Part shown: positions 34,570 to 46,051 of the stretch, one piece after another
Position numbering within the stretch: position 1 is the stretch's first letter
How the letters are laid out: the number at the start of each line of letters is the position of its first letter
Assembly (NCBI GenBank): GCA_001430745.1
Contig: KQ482040.1
Span: 439,500-503,499 of the forward strand
Direction of reading: 5' to 3'
DNA length: 64,000 bases
Source of the DNA: Auxenochlorella pyrenoidosa
Taxonomy: Eukaryota > Chlorophyta > Trebouxiophyceae > Chlorellales > Chlorellaceae
Made by a program: the position numbers and the translations under genes
The notes under the pieces: generated by a model
What the model saw: the letters and a program-made list of their open reading frames with translations, nothing else
What the model was told of the DNA's origin: nothing
The model's database searches: none

Positions 34570-34574
34570 TTACA
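34570..34574 (-). terminator. Candidate TGTAA polyadenylation signal of UTP11
   Basis: Minus-strand TGTAA 115 bases after the UTP11 stop codon. Confidence 0.4.
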
Positions 34575-34688
34575 ACGGATTGGCCCAGGGGGGAAGCTTG
34601 CTGGTGGTGCAGCAAGTGGCGACAATGAAAGTACAGAGCATGCATTGGGCATTTGACATGGGTAACTAGCGAGGCATGGTTGGCACCC

Positions 34689-36453
34689 TCACTTCTTGCG
34701 CTCTGCCTTCCAGCGGAAGACGCCCGCTTGCCCGCCTGCCTCCTCTGGCCGCAGCTTTCGCTTTCGTCCCTTGCCCATGACCTGCACACGCAATGCACAC
34801 AATCATTGGCCAAAGCGTAACACGACACTCCAAGCTCTCAAACCTCAAACCTGGAGGGCATCCTCCTTTGAATGTGAATGAACAATGTTGCGATGCACTG
34901 CCCATCCGCCCGGTGCCTTGCACCCACCTCCTTGTCGTAAGCCATCTTCCGTGCCAACCCCCCAAGCTTCTCCTGCCGCTGCTGCCGCTGCATGAGCTCG
35001 CGGTATGCTCCTGCTCGCTTCCTGGAGAGAAGGAAAGCGATGAGGTGGAGAACAGTTGGGCGGCAGCACAGGCACACTCGTCTCTACGCTGGCATTGTTT
35101 TCGCAACCAAGGCAGCGGGCCAGCCGGATGCGAGCATCTGCCATCTCACTTCTCTATGCGCGCCACCGCCGCGGCTGCCGCTTCGCCTGCCGACGTCGCC
35201 CGCGCATCTGCCAGCTGCTCGAGCCGTGGCCGGTTGTACGAACGGTCGAGCAGCTCTGGGGCGGTGTCAAAGTGTCGCGCCGGGTCAAACTGCTGCGCCT
35301 CCTCTTCATCGTCCACAAACACCACGTGCTTGTTGGCTGCCGGGGCGCCTATGAGGTGCAGAGACTGCTGCATGCGCTCCACTTTCTGCATGGCAGGCAG
35401 GCGCAGCAGGTGCCAAATCAATACTGAAATCTGCAGTCGCGGTATCCCCCCAGTCTGCCTGTATGTGTGCACGCGTGCATTCACCTGCCTGGCCGAGTAG
35501 CAGAAACGGGTGCTACACCTGCCGGAACGTGTGCACGCCTGCATTTGCCTGCCTGACCGAGTACCAGAAACAGGTGCTACACCTGGCACCACCTGCCCGC
35601 CTCGCTGTTCCAGCCATCCTGGGCCCAGGGCCACACCCACCTTGGCCTCGGTCTGCGCCTTGAGCTGCAGGTACCCAATGTCCTGGCTCTTCATCAGGCG
35701 CAGCTCCTCCTGGGAGTACTTGTTGGCCTCTGCGGTGGGCGCGACGTGCACGCCGTCGCGCGTGCGCGCCTTCTCCATGGCAAAGTAGAACTCGTCCGGG
35801 TTGCGCTCCTCGGCCTTCTGCCGCAGGACCTGCAGGGAGGAGGGCGGGGGCAGGGGGCGGCAGAGGCGACGCGCTCGGCAGCCTGGCCCATGGCAGCATG
35901 AACACAATGTCAAAAGCAGGTGAACAGTCGTGGAATGTAGAGGCAAGGCTGGCTTGCCCACAGGTCCTAACGAAAGCCGAGACAGCACGACAACAGAACT
36001 TGCAGGCGGCTGCTGCAAGAAATGTTAGCCGTAGAGCAGGTTTAGCAAGCATGAGGGGCTTTGGTTGTCACACCACGCAGGGACACTTGGCAGCCTTTAG
36101 TCCACGCAGCATAAGAAGGAGGCCCAGCTCACCTTGATGGTGGCCTCCTTCTTGTGGAAGTCCTTGGCACGCAGGACATAGTCCTTGTGCTTCTCCAGCA
36201 AGCCGTGCCGCGCTAGGCGTGCCGCCCTGCACAATGTGGGGCAGCAGGACGGTGGCGAATCGATAAGCGGCTGTACATGCTGACGCGTTCAGCAAATGGC
36301 ATGTTGAAGCAGCAAAGAAGGATAGCAGGTGACGCTCAACGCAGGCGGCTTGCTGGGTGGCGGCAGAAGCCACGGCAGGCGGGCAGCGAGTACTCACGGC
36401 TGTGCGCGCTCCTTGTGCTCCTTGCGCTTGGCTGCATTGCGCAGCGACGACAT
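34689..36453 (-). CDS. UTP11: UTP11, U3 snoRNP small-subunit processome protein
   Basis: Nucleolar protein required for early pre-18S rRNA processing. Six exons in phase give 253 residues, the family's usual length: 36453-36398, 36226-36133, 35829-35641, 35385-35150, 35021-34928, 34781-34689. The N terminus MSSLRNAAKRKEHKERAQP, then HGLLEKHKDYVLRAKDFHKK, then the signature RNPDEFYFAMEKARTRDGVH are diagnostic. Downstream are SQDIGYLQLKAQTEAKKVER, NKHVVFVDDEEEA, a Lys/Arg-rich coiled-coil region (AYRELMQRQQRQEKLGGLAR) and the conserved basic tail VMGKGRKRKLRPEE ending in FRWKAERKK. The intron between exons 3 and 4 carries a 64-base duplication. The start is the only ATG in frame with the conserved MSSLRNA block. 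Confidence 0.95.
35457..35584. repeat. Intronic tandem duplication, 64-base unit
   Basis: Two diverged copies of a 64-base unit, each ending GAAAC-G-GGTGCTACACCTG-like, in the third intron of UTP11. Confidence 0.8.
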
Positions 36454-36970
36454 GGCGGTGGTGCTGCCACTGGCAAGATCCTAGGCAGCTAGCTAGCTAC
36501 GTCTGCAAACGGGGGACAGGCGTGCGATGAGCGGCGGGCGGCGGGCAGGTGGCAGGGAAGAGCGGCAAAAGACGCCAACCGCCCGCATGCATGCGCTCTC
36601 TAAGGGCTGCAAGCCTCGGAAAAAAGTCGCCGCAGCACTGCAGTGACAAGAAATGCGCACCAGCAAGAACGGAAGTTTATTTTCGCGCCCAGTTTGCTGC
36701 AAGATTATTGCGAATGTTTAAACAGTAAAATAAGTCCCCCAAATGCCAGCCGCTTGCTCCCCCCACTTTGCCCTGCTGCGGTGTGCGGTGCTCACATGCA
36801 TTGCGTCGCCTCCAGGGCCATCTGCCCAAGATCGGAGCGGCAGTGCAATTGACAGCTGCATAGGAGCGGGGGAAGTGTCGCTGGGCGCCCCTGCATGTTA
36901 GCACAGTGACCTATCCTCCAGCCTCGACAAGCTTGTAGCGGCGCTCGCCATCCCTCGCGGCCTGGCAGCA
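36454..36970. promoter_or_regulatory. Divergent promoter region of UTP11 and TOC75
   Basis: 517 bases between start codons facing away from each other. No coding exon. A short AT-rich patch lies at about 36665-36740. No clear TATA box can be assigned to either gene. Confidence 0.5.
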
Positions 36971-37313
36971 ATGCCCGGCTGTATGCAGCATGCGGCAGGG
37001 CGGGCCGTGACCCTCAGCCAAGCCAGCTCGCTCGGCCAGCGGGCCCTCGTCGCTCGTGCGCCCCAGCAGCAGCAGCAGCGGCACCAGAGGCGGCAATGCA
37101 CAACCGCAAAGCGGCTGCGTGTGCTTGCAGCGGCACAGGAGCTTGAGGACTCTGCCGCCGCCGCCAGCCCGTCTGACGAGGCGGTGGTGCTGAGCAGCAG
37201 CAGCAGCAGCATCAACTGGCCAGCACCCGCATTGGGTCTGAGCCTGTTTGCAGCAGCGCCGTTTGCGCTACCGCTGTGCATGGATGGCGGCAGCGGCAAT
37301 GGCAACAACAGCA

Positions 37314-37345
<32 letters not shown>

Positions 37346-40300
37346 GGCCCCAACGAGGTGTTTGCAGTGGCTGAGGGCAGCGAAGGTGAGAAGGTTGCAA
37401 TCTTCAGCAGAATGCCGCCGCAGGCACTCACGTTCATTGAGCAGCTGGGTTCCCAATGTGTCAGGCATGTGCCATGAGCAGCCTCCCTGCATCAAGCAAG
37501 CGTATCCTAGCTCTGTTCCTCCCCTTGTCTTGCAGAGGAGGAGGAGGAGGAGGAGGAGGCCAGCGAAGAAGAGAGTGAAGAGGAGGAGGAGGGCGAGGAG
37601 GAGGAAGGTGCGCTGATTCGCGCAGGGGCACTGGCAGCCACGCCTGACCACCAGCACTGCTTCCCTGACTCTCAAGCTATCCAGCTTCAGTTCCAGCTTT
37701 CCTGTGCCCACTCAATGTTGGCACTGACGCCAGGCCTGCACATGTGCCTCCCGGCTTCTCTCTGCAGGCGAGGAAGATGTGCCTGTCCCCTCTGTTGGAC
37801 CCGACGGCAGCTTCTACTGCGCCGAAATTCGCGCCTCCGGCCTGCCTGTTGGGGAGGGCATCCCCTCGGAGGACGACCTCTTTGCCGGCCTGAACTGCCA
37901 GAAGGGTGAGCACCAGGCCCTGCCGTGGAGTCAGCCAGCAAGCAGAGGCATGCCGTGGCACGGGCCCAGCACTCAGCCATCAAGCTGACCGCCTCGCCCA
38001 CTTGGGCGCACGCTTGGCGCAGGCTTCACCTGCACACGCGCTGAGCTGTCGGACGACATCAAGGCGCTTTACCAGATGGGCCTGTTTGACTCGGTCAACG
38101 CCCGCGTCGTGCCCACTGGCAAGGGCAACAAGTTCAAGGTGGGTGCACGGGGCCACGCCCACCCTCCTCTCGGGCACTGAAGGGCACCTAGTGTGCGCTT
38201 ATGAGCTGCCGAGCAGGCGCCTGGTTGCAGTCGGCCACTGGTGCGTTGGCTGTGCCGCCGCGTTCACGCACCAGCAAAGGCTTTTGCTGCGCTCGAACTC
38301 CTCTTGCGGGTGCTGATCTTGCCGCGCGCGGGCCCCTTCTGCTGCTCCCAGGTGGTGTTTGACTTTGTGGAGAAGCGCTACCCGGAGATCCAGACCTTCA
38401 GCGTGGAGGGCGCCAAGAGCCTGCCCCAGTCGGTGGTGGACGAGGTGCGGCGCCCACGCCGCCGCTGCCCACCTGGCTACCGCAGCATGCTTGCTCGCAA
38501 ACGTCTGCTTGGTTTGGTTCTACAACCAGCAGAAACGAGCAGCAATGGAGCGCATTGCCGTGCTTGCCTGCGGCCGCCAAGCCTCGCCCCTCGTTATGCA
38601 GGTCCGTGCCAAGCTGGACAAGACCAAGGGCGAGCCGTTCACCATGCAGACCATGGCCATGATCCGCAACATGATTGAAGGCTGGTGAGCATGCAGCCTG
38701 TGGGGCGGTGGGCAGACCAGAGCGGGCAGACCAGGCTGTGGCGTGCGTGTTCACGATATACTGAGCTGTGCACCAGCAGGGTGTTTTCTGGATGTGCCTG
38801 ATAACGAGGGGATGCTGCTTGCTTGCTGCCTGAAGCTCGCATCAAACCCGCCCTGACCCCTGCCTCCGCAGGTATTCTTCCCGCGGCTTTGGCATTGCCT
38901 ACATCAACCACTACACCGGCATGCCCACCGGCAACGTGGTCGCGCACGTCGTGGAGGGCCGCACCACCAAGCTGGGCGTGGTGAGTCCGTGACCCAGACG
39001 TGCACCTCTTCGAGCTGTGCAAAGGCGTCTGCATCGCTTTGGACCTGGCCAGCATGCAACTCAGCACAGAGCACAGGCATCTGCTGGCTTTTCAGGCGTG
39101 GCCCTCGAGCGCTGCTGCTGTTCTCCCCCCCCTCGGCCCCCTCCCTGCAATCAAACAGGTGCACGTGGACGAGGATGGCAACCCCACCAAGAAGTCCGGC
39201 AAGATCTCCTCCTCCTACATCCTCAAGCACTGCCCCATCGAGGTCGGCACGCTCTACTCGACGCGCGACGCGCAGAAGACGCTGCAGAACGTGTTCGCGC
39301 TGGACCTCTTTGACAACGTGCAGGTGCGACCGGGGGGGTGCCGCAGGCTTTTGCAGTGGCAAGTGCACGACAAGTATAACAAGTGTATGCACCACACACG
39401 TAATGGGACGCTCGTGGCCAGACTTGCACAGCCCCTGCCGCCCTCGCTGGCCGCGCACGTTGCTGCCGTCTGTGTCAACTCGACAAATTACTTACCACCG
39501 CTTCGCCACTACCTTTGCGTGGTGCAGATCCTGCCTCGCCAGAACGAGAAGGACCCCTCCCGCGTGGATGTCGAGGTGATGGTGCGCGAGAAGCCCACGC
39601 AGACGGCCGATGTGGAGGCCGAGTGGAGCGTGGCACCCGGTACGCCTGCCAATGCCTCTCCTTTCGCCAGCTCCTGCGTGCTTGGAGCTGTGAGAGCTCC
39701 TCAAGCTCTCAAGCTGTGAGAGAGCATGCCTCCCTCATGCATCGCTGCCACCTTGCGGTTGGTGCCTGCTTGCAAAGCAGCTCGACTCTTTGCTGTCACC
39801 CTGGCAACGTGCCCGTCCCCTCTTCGCCCTCGCGCAGGCGACTCTGGCCGGCCCGGCCTGGTGTCCCTGGTCCCCGGCGGCACCATCACGTACGAGAACC
39901 GCAACCTGTTTGGCAACGCCGCCTCGGTCGGCGCGTCGGTGACGACCAAGAACTTCCTGGCCCCCGCCGACGACCTGTCGTTCCGCGTGCAGTTCAACCA
40001 GGTGCGGCGCCTGGCTGGCTATCAACCTGAGTGCAAGGAGGGCTTTCTGCCCTCCCTGCTCGCCCTGCGCACCTATTTGCAAGCCCCTTATTTCTGCCGG
40101 CACCTCGTTCCGCTCCTGTTGCATGCATGCTGCGTGCTCCTTCAAGCATGTGATCGCTGGGATGCCGGACTCGCGCTGAAATGTCTTCCGCCTGCTTCCC
40201 TCTTGCGTCCCTGCTGCGCAGCCCTACATGTACGGCCTGGACGACCCCAAGCGCACCCGCCTCTCCGCCTCGCTGTTCAACGGCCGCAAGATCTGCGGCG

Positions 40301-43109
40301 TGTTCACGCCAGGTGCGGCAGCGGCCGGAGTCTGCGGCTGCCTGGCACTGCTTGCATTTAGCAGACTCAAACTGGAAAACCAAATAATCATATCTGCTCG
40401 TAGCAGCCTTTGCCAATGGCCATTCTCGCACCTGCTTTGCCCCTCGCATTGACCTGCAGGCCCCAGCGGCGAGGAGGTGCCGGCTGTGTGGGTGGACCGC
40501 ACCGGCGTGAAGGTCGGCGTCACCGAGCAGTACAGCCGCAACTCCAAGGGCAGCCTCGCCCTGGTGGCGCAGGTCAGCGCAGGGTTGCTGGGTGCCTCCC
40601 CTGGCATGGAAGTACAGCATAAGGCCGCACCATGTCTAGCCAGATTAGCCCTGCTGGTGCAAGAGGCGTGCAGCCTTTGCAAGCTTCAGCTTCCACACGC
40701 TGTGCATCTCCCGTCCTCTCGTCGTGCCATCCTGCAGGAGATCACCACTCGCGACGAGACCGGCGCGCCCTGCGCCCGCGGCATGCGCACCACGCCCTTT
40801 GGGCAGTACGTCGCTGATGGCCCGCCCACCTGCCTGTCTGGTGAGCCTTCACCCTCCTGCTGGACTGACAGGGGACAGGAGCATGAGGGATGACGAGCGC
40901 ACACAGCATGGCTTTCAGTTCGAACGTTCTGTGTCCAAATGCATTGCTTTGCTTCCCCTCCCTTGGGTGGGGGGTTTCCCAAGGACTGACCCTTGCAAGC
41001 TGCCGCCCTCGTGTGCAGACAAGGGCGTGGACCGCGTGGTGTCGGCCCAGGGCTCCCTCACCCGCGACACCGTCTACCTTGTGAACGGCGCCCAGGTCGG
41101 CGACCGCGACATTATCACAGTGAGTGCCCGCTCCTTGTCCCCCAATTCATCTATGTAACACGTGCATCTGCTGCTTCCTTGTTGTTGACAACAAGCACTA
41201 GCAACAGTCTTTTGGTCTCGAGAAGGCTGCTGCGGAGCGCGCTGCGTGCATGCCTGCGTGTGCGGATGAGGAGAACTGTTCTCAGTTGCTCGAGGCCCAG
41301 GCCGCTGTGAGCACTTACAACTCCAAACCCAAAAACTTTGCTGACGCACACGTCCGCCTGGCCCTCCGCCCTGCACCCTGCACTCTGCCTTCTTGATCCA
41401 TCGCATTTTGCTGGCTTGCATGTTTTGGACCAATTGCTCTAGCAGCTGAAGCCATCGCTGCCATGAAAGTCTGATAGCAGCGAGGTGTTCATGCCCCCCA
41501 GGGCACCTCAACCACAGCTAGCCAGTGTGCCGACCTCTCCTTGCCACCGCATTCTATCCCGCGCCCTGCAGGTGGAGCAGGGCCTGGGCATCGGCACCAA
41601 GGCCCCCCTGTTCAACCGCATGGAGGCCCAGGCCACGCGCTTCTTCAAGCTGACCAACCCGCGCGGCAAGTCGGCGCCGGTGACGGTGGTGGCGCACGGC
41701 AAGGTGGGCAACACCATCGGCGACCTGCCCGCCTACGACGCCTTCCTGCTGGGCGGCCCCTACTCTGGTGAGCCCCGCCGGGGGGCGCAGATTTGCCAGC
41801 TTACTTGCTGTGTGTGTGTGTGTGGTGGTNNNNNNNNNNNNNNNNNNNNNNNNNNNNNNNNNNNNNNNNNNNNNNNNNNNNNNNNNNNNNNNNNNNNNNN
41901 NNNNNNNNNNNNNNNNNNNNNNNNNNNNNNNNNNNNNNNNNNNNNNNNNNNNNNNNNNNNNNNNNNNNNNNNNNNNNNNNNNNNNNNNNNNNNNNNNNNN
42001 NNNNNNNNNNNNNNNNNNNNNNNNNNNNNNNNNNNNNNNNNNNNNNNNNNNNNNNNNNNNNNNNNNNNNNNNNNNNNNNNNNNNNNNNNNNNNNNNNNNN
42101 NNNNNNNNNNNNNNNNNNNNNNNNNNNNNNNNNNNNNNNNNNNNNNNNNNNNNNNNNNNNNNNNNNNNNNNNNNNNNNNNNNNNNNNNNNNNNNNNNNNN
42201 NNNNNNNNNNNNNNNNNNNNNNNNNNNNNNNNNNNNNNNNNNNNNNNNNNNNNNNNNNNNNNNNNNNNNNNNNNNNNNNNNNNNNNNNNNNNNNNNNNNN
42301 NNNNNNNNNNNNNNNNNNNNNNNNNNNNNNNNNNNNNNNNNNNNNNNNNNNNNNNNNNNNNNNNNNNNNNNNNNNNNNNNNNNNNNNNNNNNNNNNNNNN
42401 NNNNNNNNNNNNNNNNNNNNNNNNNNNNNNNNNNNNNNNNNNNNNNNNNNNNNNNGCGCGCGCTTGCCTGGAGGCCCGCAGTCAGTGCCACACATTTTCT
42501 TCTGCTCGACAGACAGGCTGTCAGCCTGCTCCAGCGAGCCACCAAGCGGCGGCCCGGCCACCATTACGACCCGCTGTGTGCATCAGCCTTTTGCAACAGG
42601 ACTCCCTTAGAGCGCCTGCGCCTGCCCAGCGCGTAGTGCGGCAGATCCGACATGTGTTGCCCCCCGCCCCGCGTGCAGTGCGCGGCTACAACGTGGGCGA
42701 GCTGGCCGCGTGCCGGCGGTACGCCGAGCTGGCGGCGGAGGTCCGCGTGCCGCTGCTGCGCCAGCAGCTCTACGCCTTTGCCGAGTGGGGCTCCGACCTG
42801 GGCAGCTCTGGTGAGCATGGGCAGGGCTGGCGGGCTGCAGCGCGTCCTGTGCTTCTTTCTTTGTTGTTGTGTATCCCCTGCACACGTCCTGCCTAAACAA
42901 GGTATACGTCAGGGCCCACTCATCTATCCTGGTGCCCCCTCAACCCTGCAGGCGAGGTGCGCGGCAACCCCACCGAGTACTACCGCCGCGCCGGCAGCGG
43001 CAGCAGCGTGGGCGCGGGCGTCAAGATTGGCGCCATCCGTGCCGAGGGCATCCGCGACAACAACTCGGGCAAGTGGCACGCCTTCCTGGCCTACGGCGAG
43101 CGCTTCTGA
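36971..43109 (+). CDS. TOC75: TOC75, Omp85-type protein-import channel of the chloroplast outer envelope
   Basis: Beta-barrel channel of the TOC complex through which nuclear-encoded preproteins enter the plast id envelope. Seventeen exons in phase give 786 residues: 36971-37385, 37536-37607, 37768-37905, 38023-38138, 38352-38444, 38602-38684, 38872-38980, 39159-39323, 39528-39639, 39838-40001, 40222-40312, 40460-40572, 40738-40840, 41019-41119, 41572-41767, 42679-42810, 42952-43109. Residues 1-60 are a Gln/Arg-rich transit peptide. A poly-Gly run (residues about 116-124) matches the feature plant TOC75 needs to stay in the outer envelope. It is followed by an acidic block (about 139-162) made almost only of Glu. 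POTRA-type domains follow (TRAELSDDIKALYQMGLFDS, SSRGFGIAYINHYT, LFDNVQILPRQNEKDPSRVD), then the barrel: TYENRNLFGNAASVGAS, AFLLGGPYS-VRGYNVGEL, VYAFAEWG-like LYAFAEWGSDLGSS, GAGVKIGAIRAEG. It ends in GERF with the C-terminal Phe of beta-barrel proteins. The assembly gap lies wholly within the intron before exon 16, because phase and protein are continuous across it. Met 5 is an alternative start. Confidence 0.95.
41810..41829 (+). repeat. (TG)n microsatellite at the edge of the assembly gap
   Basis: A TG run directly abuts the N block inside the TOC75 intron and probably caused the gap. Confidence 0.8.
41830..42455. other. Assembly gap of 626 N
   Basis: Run of N. Flanking TOC75 exons end and begin in compatible phase, and the protein reads ...LLGGPYS-VRGYNVG..., as in plant TOC75, so no coding exon is missing. 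Any frame read through the gap is meaningless. Confidence 0.99.
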
Positions 43110-43800
43110 GGGGGCGGCCAACAGCCGCAAGCCATGGTGCTGCTGCGCGGCACGCCTGCAGGCCTGCCGTCCTTCTACTTGAAAGCGCTTGTGAGACGCG
43201 GTGCTGGTCAGGCCGCAGTCACCGACCCTCCGGACACTCGTAACAACTGCACCAACACCCAATGCTCGATACCCCCCACCCTGCGCTCCCTTTCCCCCTC
43301 TCATATCTCAGTTGAGCACCTCCGTTCTCCCCGTCAGACCTATTCTTTTGGCCGCGCACCAACTGGCTGTAAAGAACGCACCGAGCAAAGTTGGGGTGTA
43401 TGGCATGCGTGCAAGTGTGGTGCCTGCTTGACGGGCACCTGGCCTCACGGCCCATGTCCTGCCAGCATGTGGCTGGGCAGCAGCTGGGGAGTGATTATTG
43501 TACTGAGGGATGAATGCCAGGTTTGGCTAGAGGCCGGGGCCACCCTTCCAGGGACCTGAGGCCTCACCTCTCTAGAGAGATGCAGTTCCCCACACGCCAT
43601 GCTGTGTCGCCGCAGATGGACAGGGTTGCAAAGGCCCGCCGCTTGCCGGCTCCGCCCTTTCCTGTGAGATTTCTAAGCTTCGGAGTGCGAGGAGCCAGGA
43701 GTGAAGGTGCGGCGCCACGAGCCATGCAAGCCGTCGCTGCAGGCCACCATCGCCTTGGTCCGCTTCACTAAACCTCCGCATTGCTCATGCATTTTGCAGG
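43110..43800. other. Intergenic region between TOC75 and Cpn60 beta
   Basis: No coding exon seen. TGTAA at 43368-43372 is a weak poly(A) candidate for TOC75, 259 bases past its stop. The Cpn60 beta promoter and 5' UTR must lie in the right half. The ATG is preceded directly by CAGG, so a 5'-UTR intron ending at 43799 is possible. Confidence 0.45.
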
Positions 43801-46006
43801 ATGGCGACCGCGATGCTGTCCAGCAAGCTGCAGGGTGAGCCGCTTTCTGGAAGGGGGTGGCACAAGTGCGGAGGGCGCCCCGCCCAGCTTGAGCATATGA
43901 GCATGGCGTTGCATATTCATACGGCAGACCAGCGCCGGGCCGCGCGGTGGACGCCTCACCCCTTGCCGCCACCCTCGTGCACGCGCAGGCGCCGCCGCCC
44001 TGTCGGGCCGCCAGCAGCGCGGCGCGTCTCGCAGCCGCTCTGGCGCGGTGCGCACCTACGCCGCCAAGCAGCTGCACTTCAACACCAACGGCGAGGCGCT
44101 GAAGCGCATGCAGGTGTGCAGCTGCAAGGGGCCAGGCGGTTGGGCGGCGCTGCTGCAAGCATGCCGCTTCTAGAGTCTGCCTGCACCAGAGTGCACCGGA
44201 GGCCCCTGCACACGCATGCATGCCCATGCCCTCCTACATCCGTGAACTACTCCTCTCACACACACATACTCGCTTTTGAGCGTGTGCATGCGCACGCAAG
44301 TTACATTCAGCCATGCCGCTGCCCAGGCTCCCTGCTCGCGCCCCATGCCCCGCGCTCATCACCCCGCGGCCCCCTGCTGCGCACAGGCCGGCGTGGACAA
44401 GCTGGCGTCCGTGGTGGGCGTGACCCTGGGCCCCAAGGGCCGCAACGTGGTGCTGGAGTCCAAGTACGGCTCCCCCAAGATTGTGAACGACGGCGTGACC
44501 GTGGCGCGCGAGGTGGAGCTGGAGGACCCCGTGGAGAACATCGGCGCCAAGCTGGTCCGCCAGGTGCGCGCCGGGGGGGGCTGCGCTGGCCATCTGGCAT
44601 CAGGGCGCCGCAGGCCAGCTCGCAGCGCTCCCCACGGGCGGCGCGCAGGCTGCGCCTGGTACACTGCCGAGGCGATCTTGCACTAGCTGCATTCAGGCTG
44701 ACACACACTCTGCCCCGCTGCCATGCTGCCTGCAGGCCGCCGCCCGTACCAACGACCTGGCTGGTGATGGCACCACCACCGCCACCATCCTGTCTGCGGC
44801 CATGATTGCCGAGGGCATGAAGATTGTGGCGGCGGGCGCCAACCCCGTGCAGGTGCGGGGCGAGGGGCGAGCCGGTCCACCAGTGCTTTGCTCTGCAGAG
44901 CGCTGGGCTTGGCTGCCCTGGCATCACTCACTGGCTCATCCGCGGCGTGCAGAGGTCAGCTGGCAGAGCTGAGACAGTGGTGTTGCGCGCAGCTTCTGAC
45001 GTGCACCGCGCATGGCCTGCGCCCCCGCCCCATGCAGCTGATCCGCGGCATGGACAAGACCGTGGACCACCTGGTGGAGGAGCTCAAGAAGCTGAGCAAG
45101 GACGTGACCGACGAGGAGCTCAAGGACGTGGCCACTGTGTCTGCCGGCGGCAACGAGAAGGTGCGCGGCGGCGTGATTGCCTTGGTTTGTGCTGGTTGTG
45201 CAAGGGAGTTTGGCGACCCCATCAGTACCCAGGCCTCTCCAGGCATGGAAGCAAACTTTACCAGCGGCACTGTGGGAGGTGCCTGCATGCTTTGACCGGC
45301 CCCTAGTGGTTGTTTGCTCGGCGGTGGTGCGATGCCTCAACTCGTGCTGTCGACTCACTCAGTCACGCCGGTGTCTTCCCCTGCTGCCCCTGACCCGCTC
45401 CGAGCAGATCGGCCAGCTGATCAGCGACGCCATGCAGCGCGTGGGCCGCGCCGGCGTGGTCACCATGGAGGAGAGCAAGACCGCCGAGGACAGCCTGCAC
45501 GTGGTGGAGGGCATGCAGTTTGACCGCGGCTACATCTCCCCCTACTTTGTGACCGACCCGGAGCGCATGGTGAGCGCGCTCCCCTGCCATTCACCTGCTA
45601 CAGTGTTTGCCGCTTGTATTGCCACCGATGCTCACACCTGCCGCTCTTCGCACCCGTCCACCCATCCCCGCCTTGCCGGTGGCGGAGTACGAGAACTGCA
45701 AGCTGCTGCTGGTGGACAAGAAGATCAGCACCGCGCGCGACATGATTGGCATCCTGGAGGGCGCCATCCGCGGCGGCTGGCCCCTGCTGATCATGGCCGA
45801 GGACATTGAGCAGGTGGGCGGGCCAGCCTGGTAACAGGGGGTCGGGCCAGCCTGGAAGCAGGGGTAGCTTGTGGTGAAGACAGCGGGCAGACAGCAGTCG
45901 CGGCCGCGGAACCTGCGCACAGCAGTCGTGGCCGGGGAGCTGGCACGCACACTGCTCGCCAGCAGGTTCCCATGCTCTGGTGCACCTGGCCCCTCCCCTG
46001 TTGCAG

Positions 46007-46051
<45 letters not shown>

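Larger units (their letters stand above)
34227..34688. other. Convergent 3' flanks of TAF1 and UTP11
   Basis: 462 bases between facing stop codons, with no gene recognised. A TGTAA lies in the expected place for each gene (34334-34338 plus, 34570-34574 minus), and the stretch between is relatively AT-rich. Confidence 0.5.

Noticed and set aside
41485..42896. Long open frames running through the N block
   Set aside because: Artefact of translating N; the real coding sequence stops at the TOC75 exon 15 donor (41767) and resumes at 42679.
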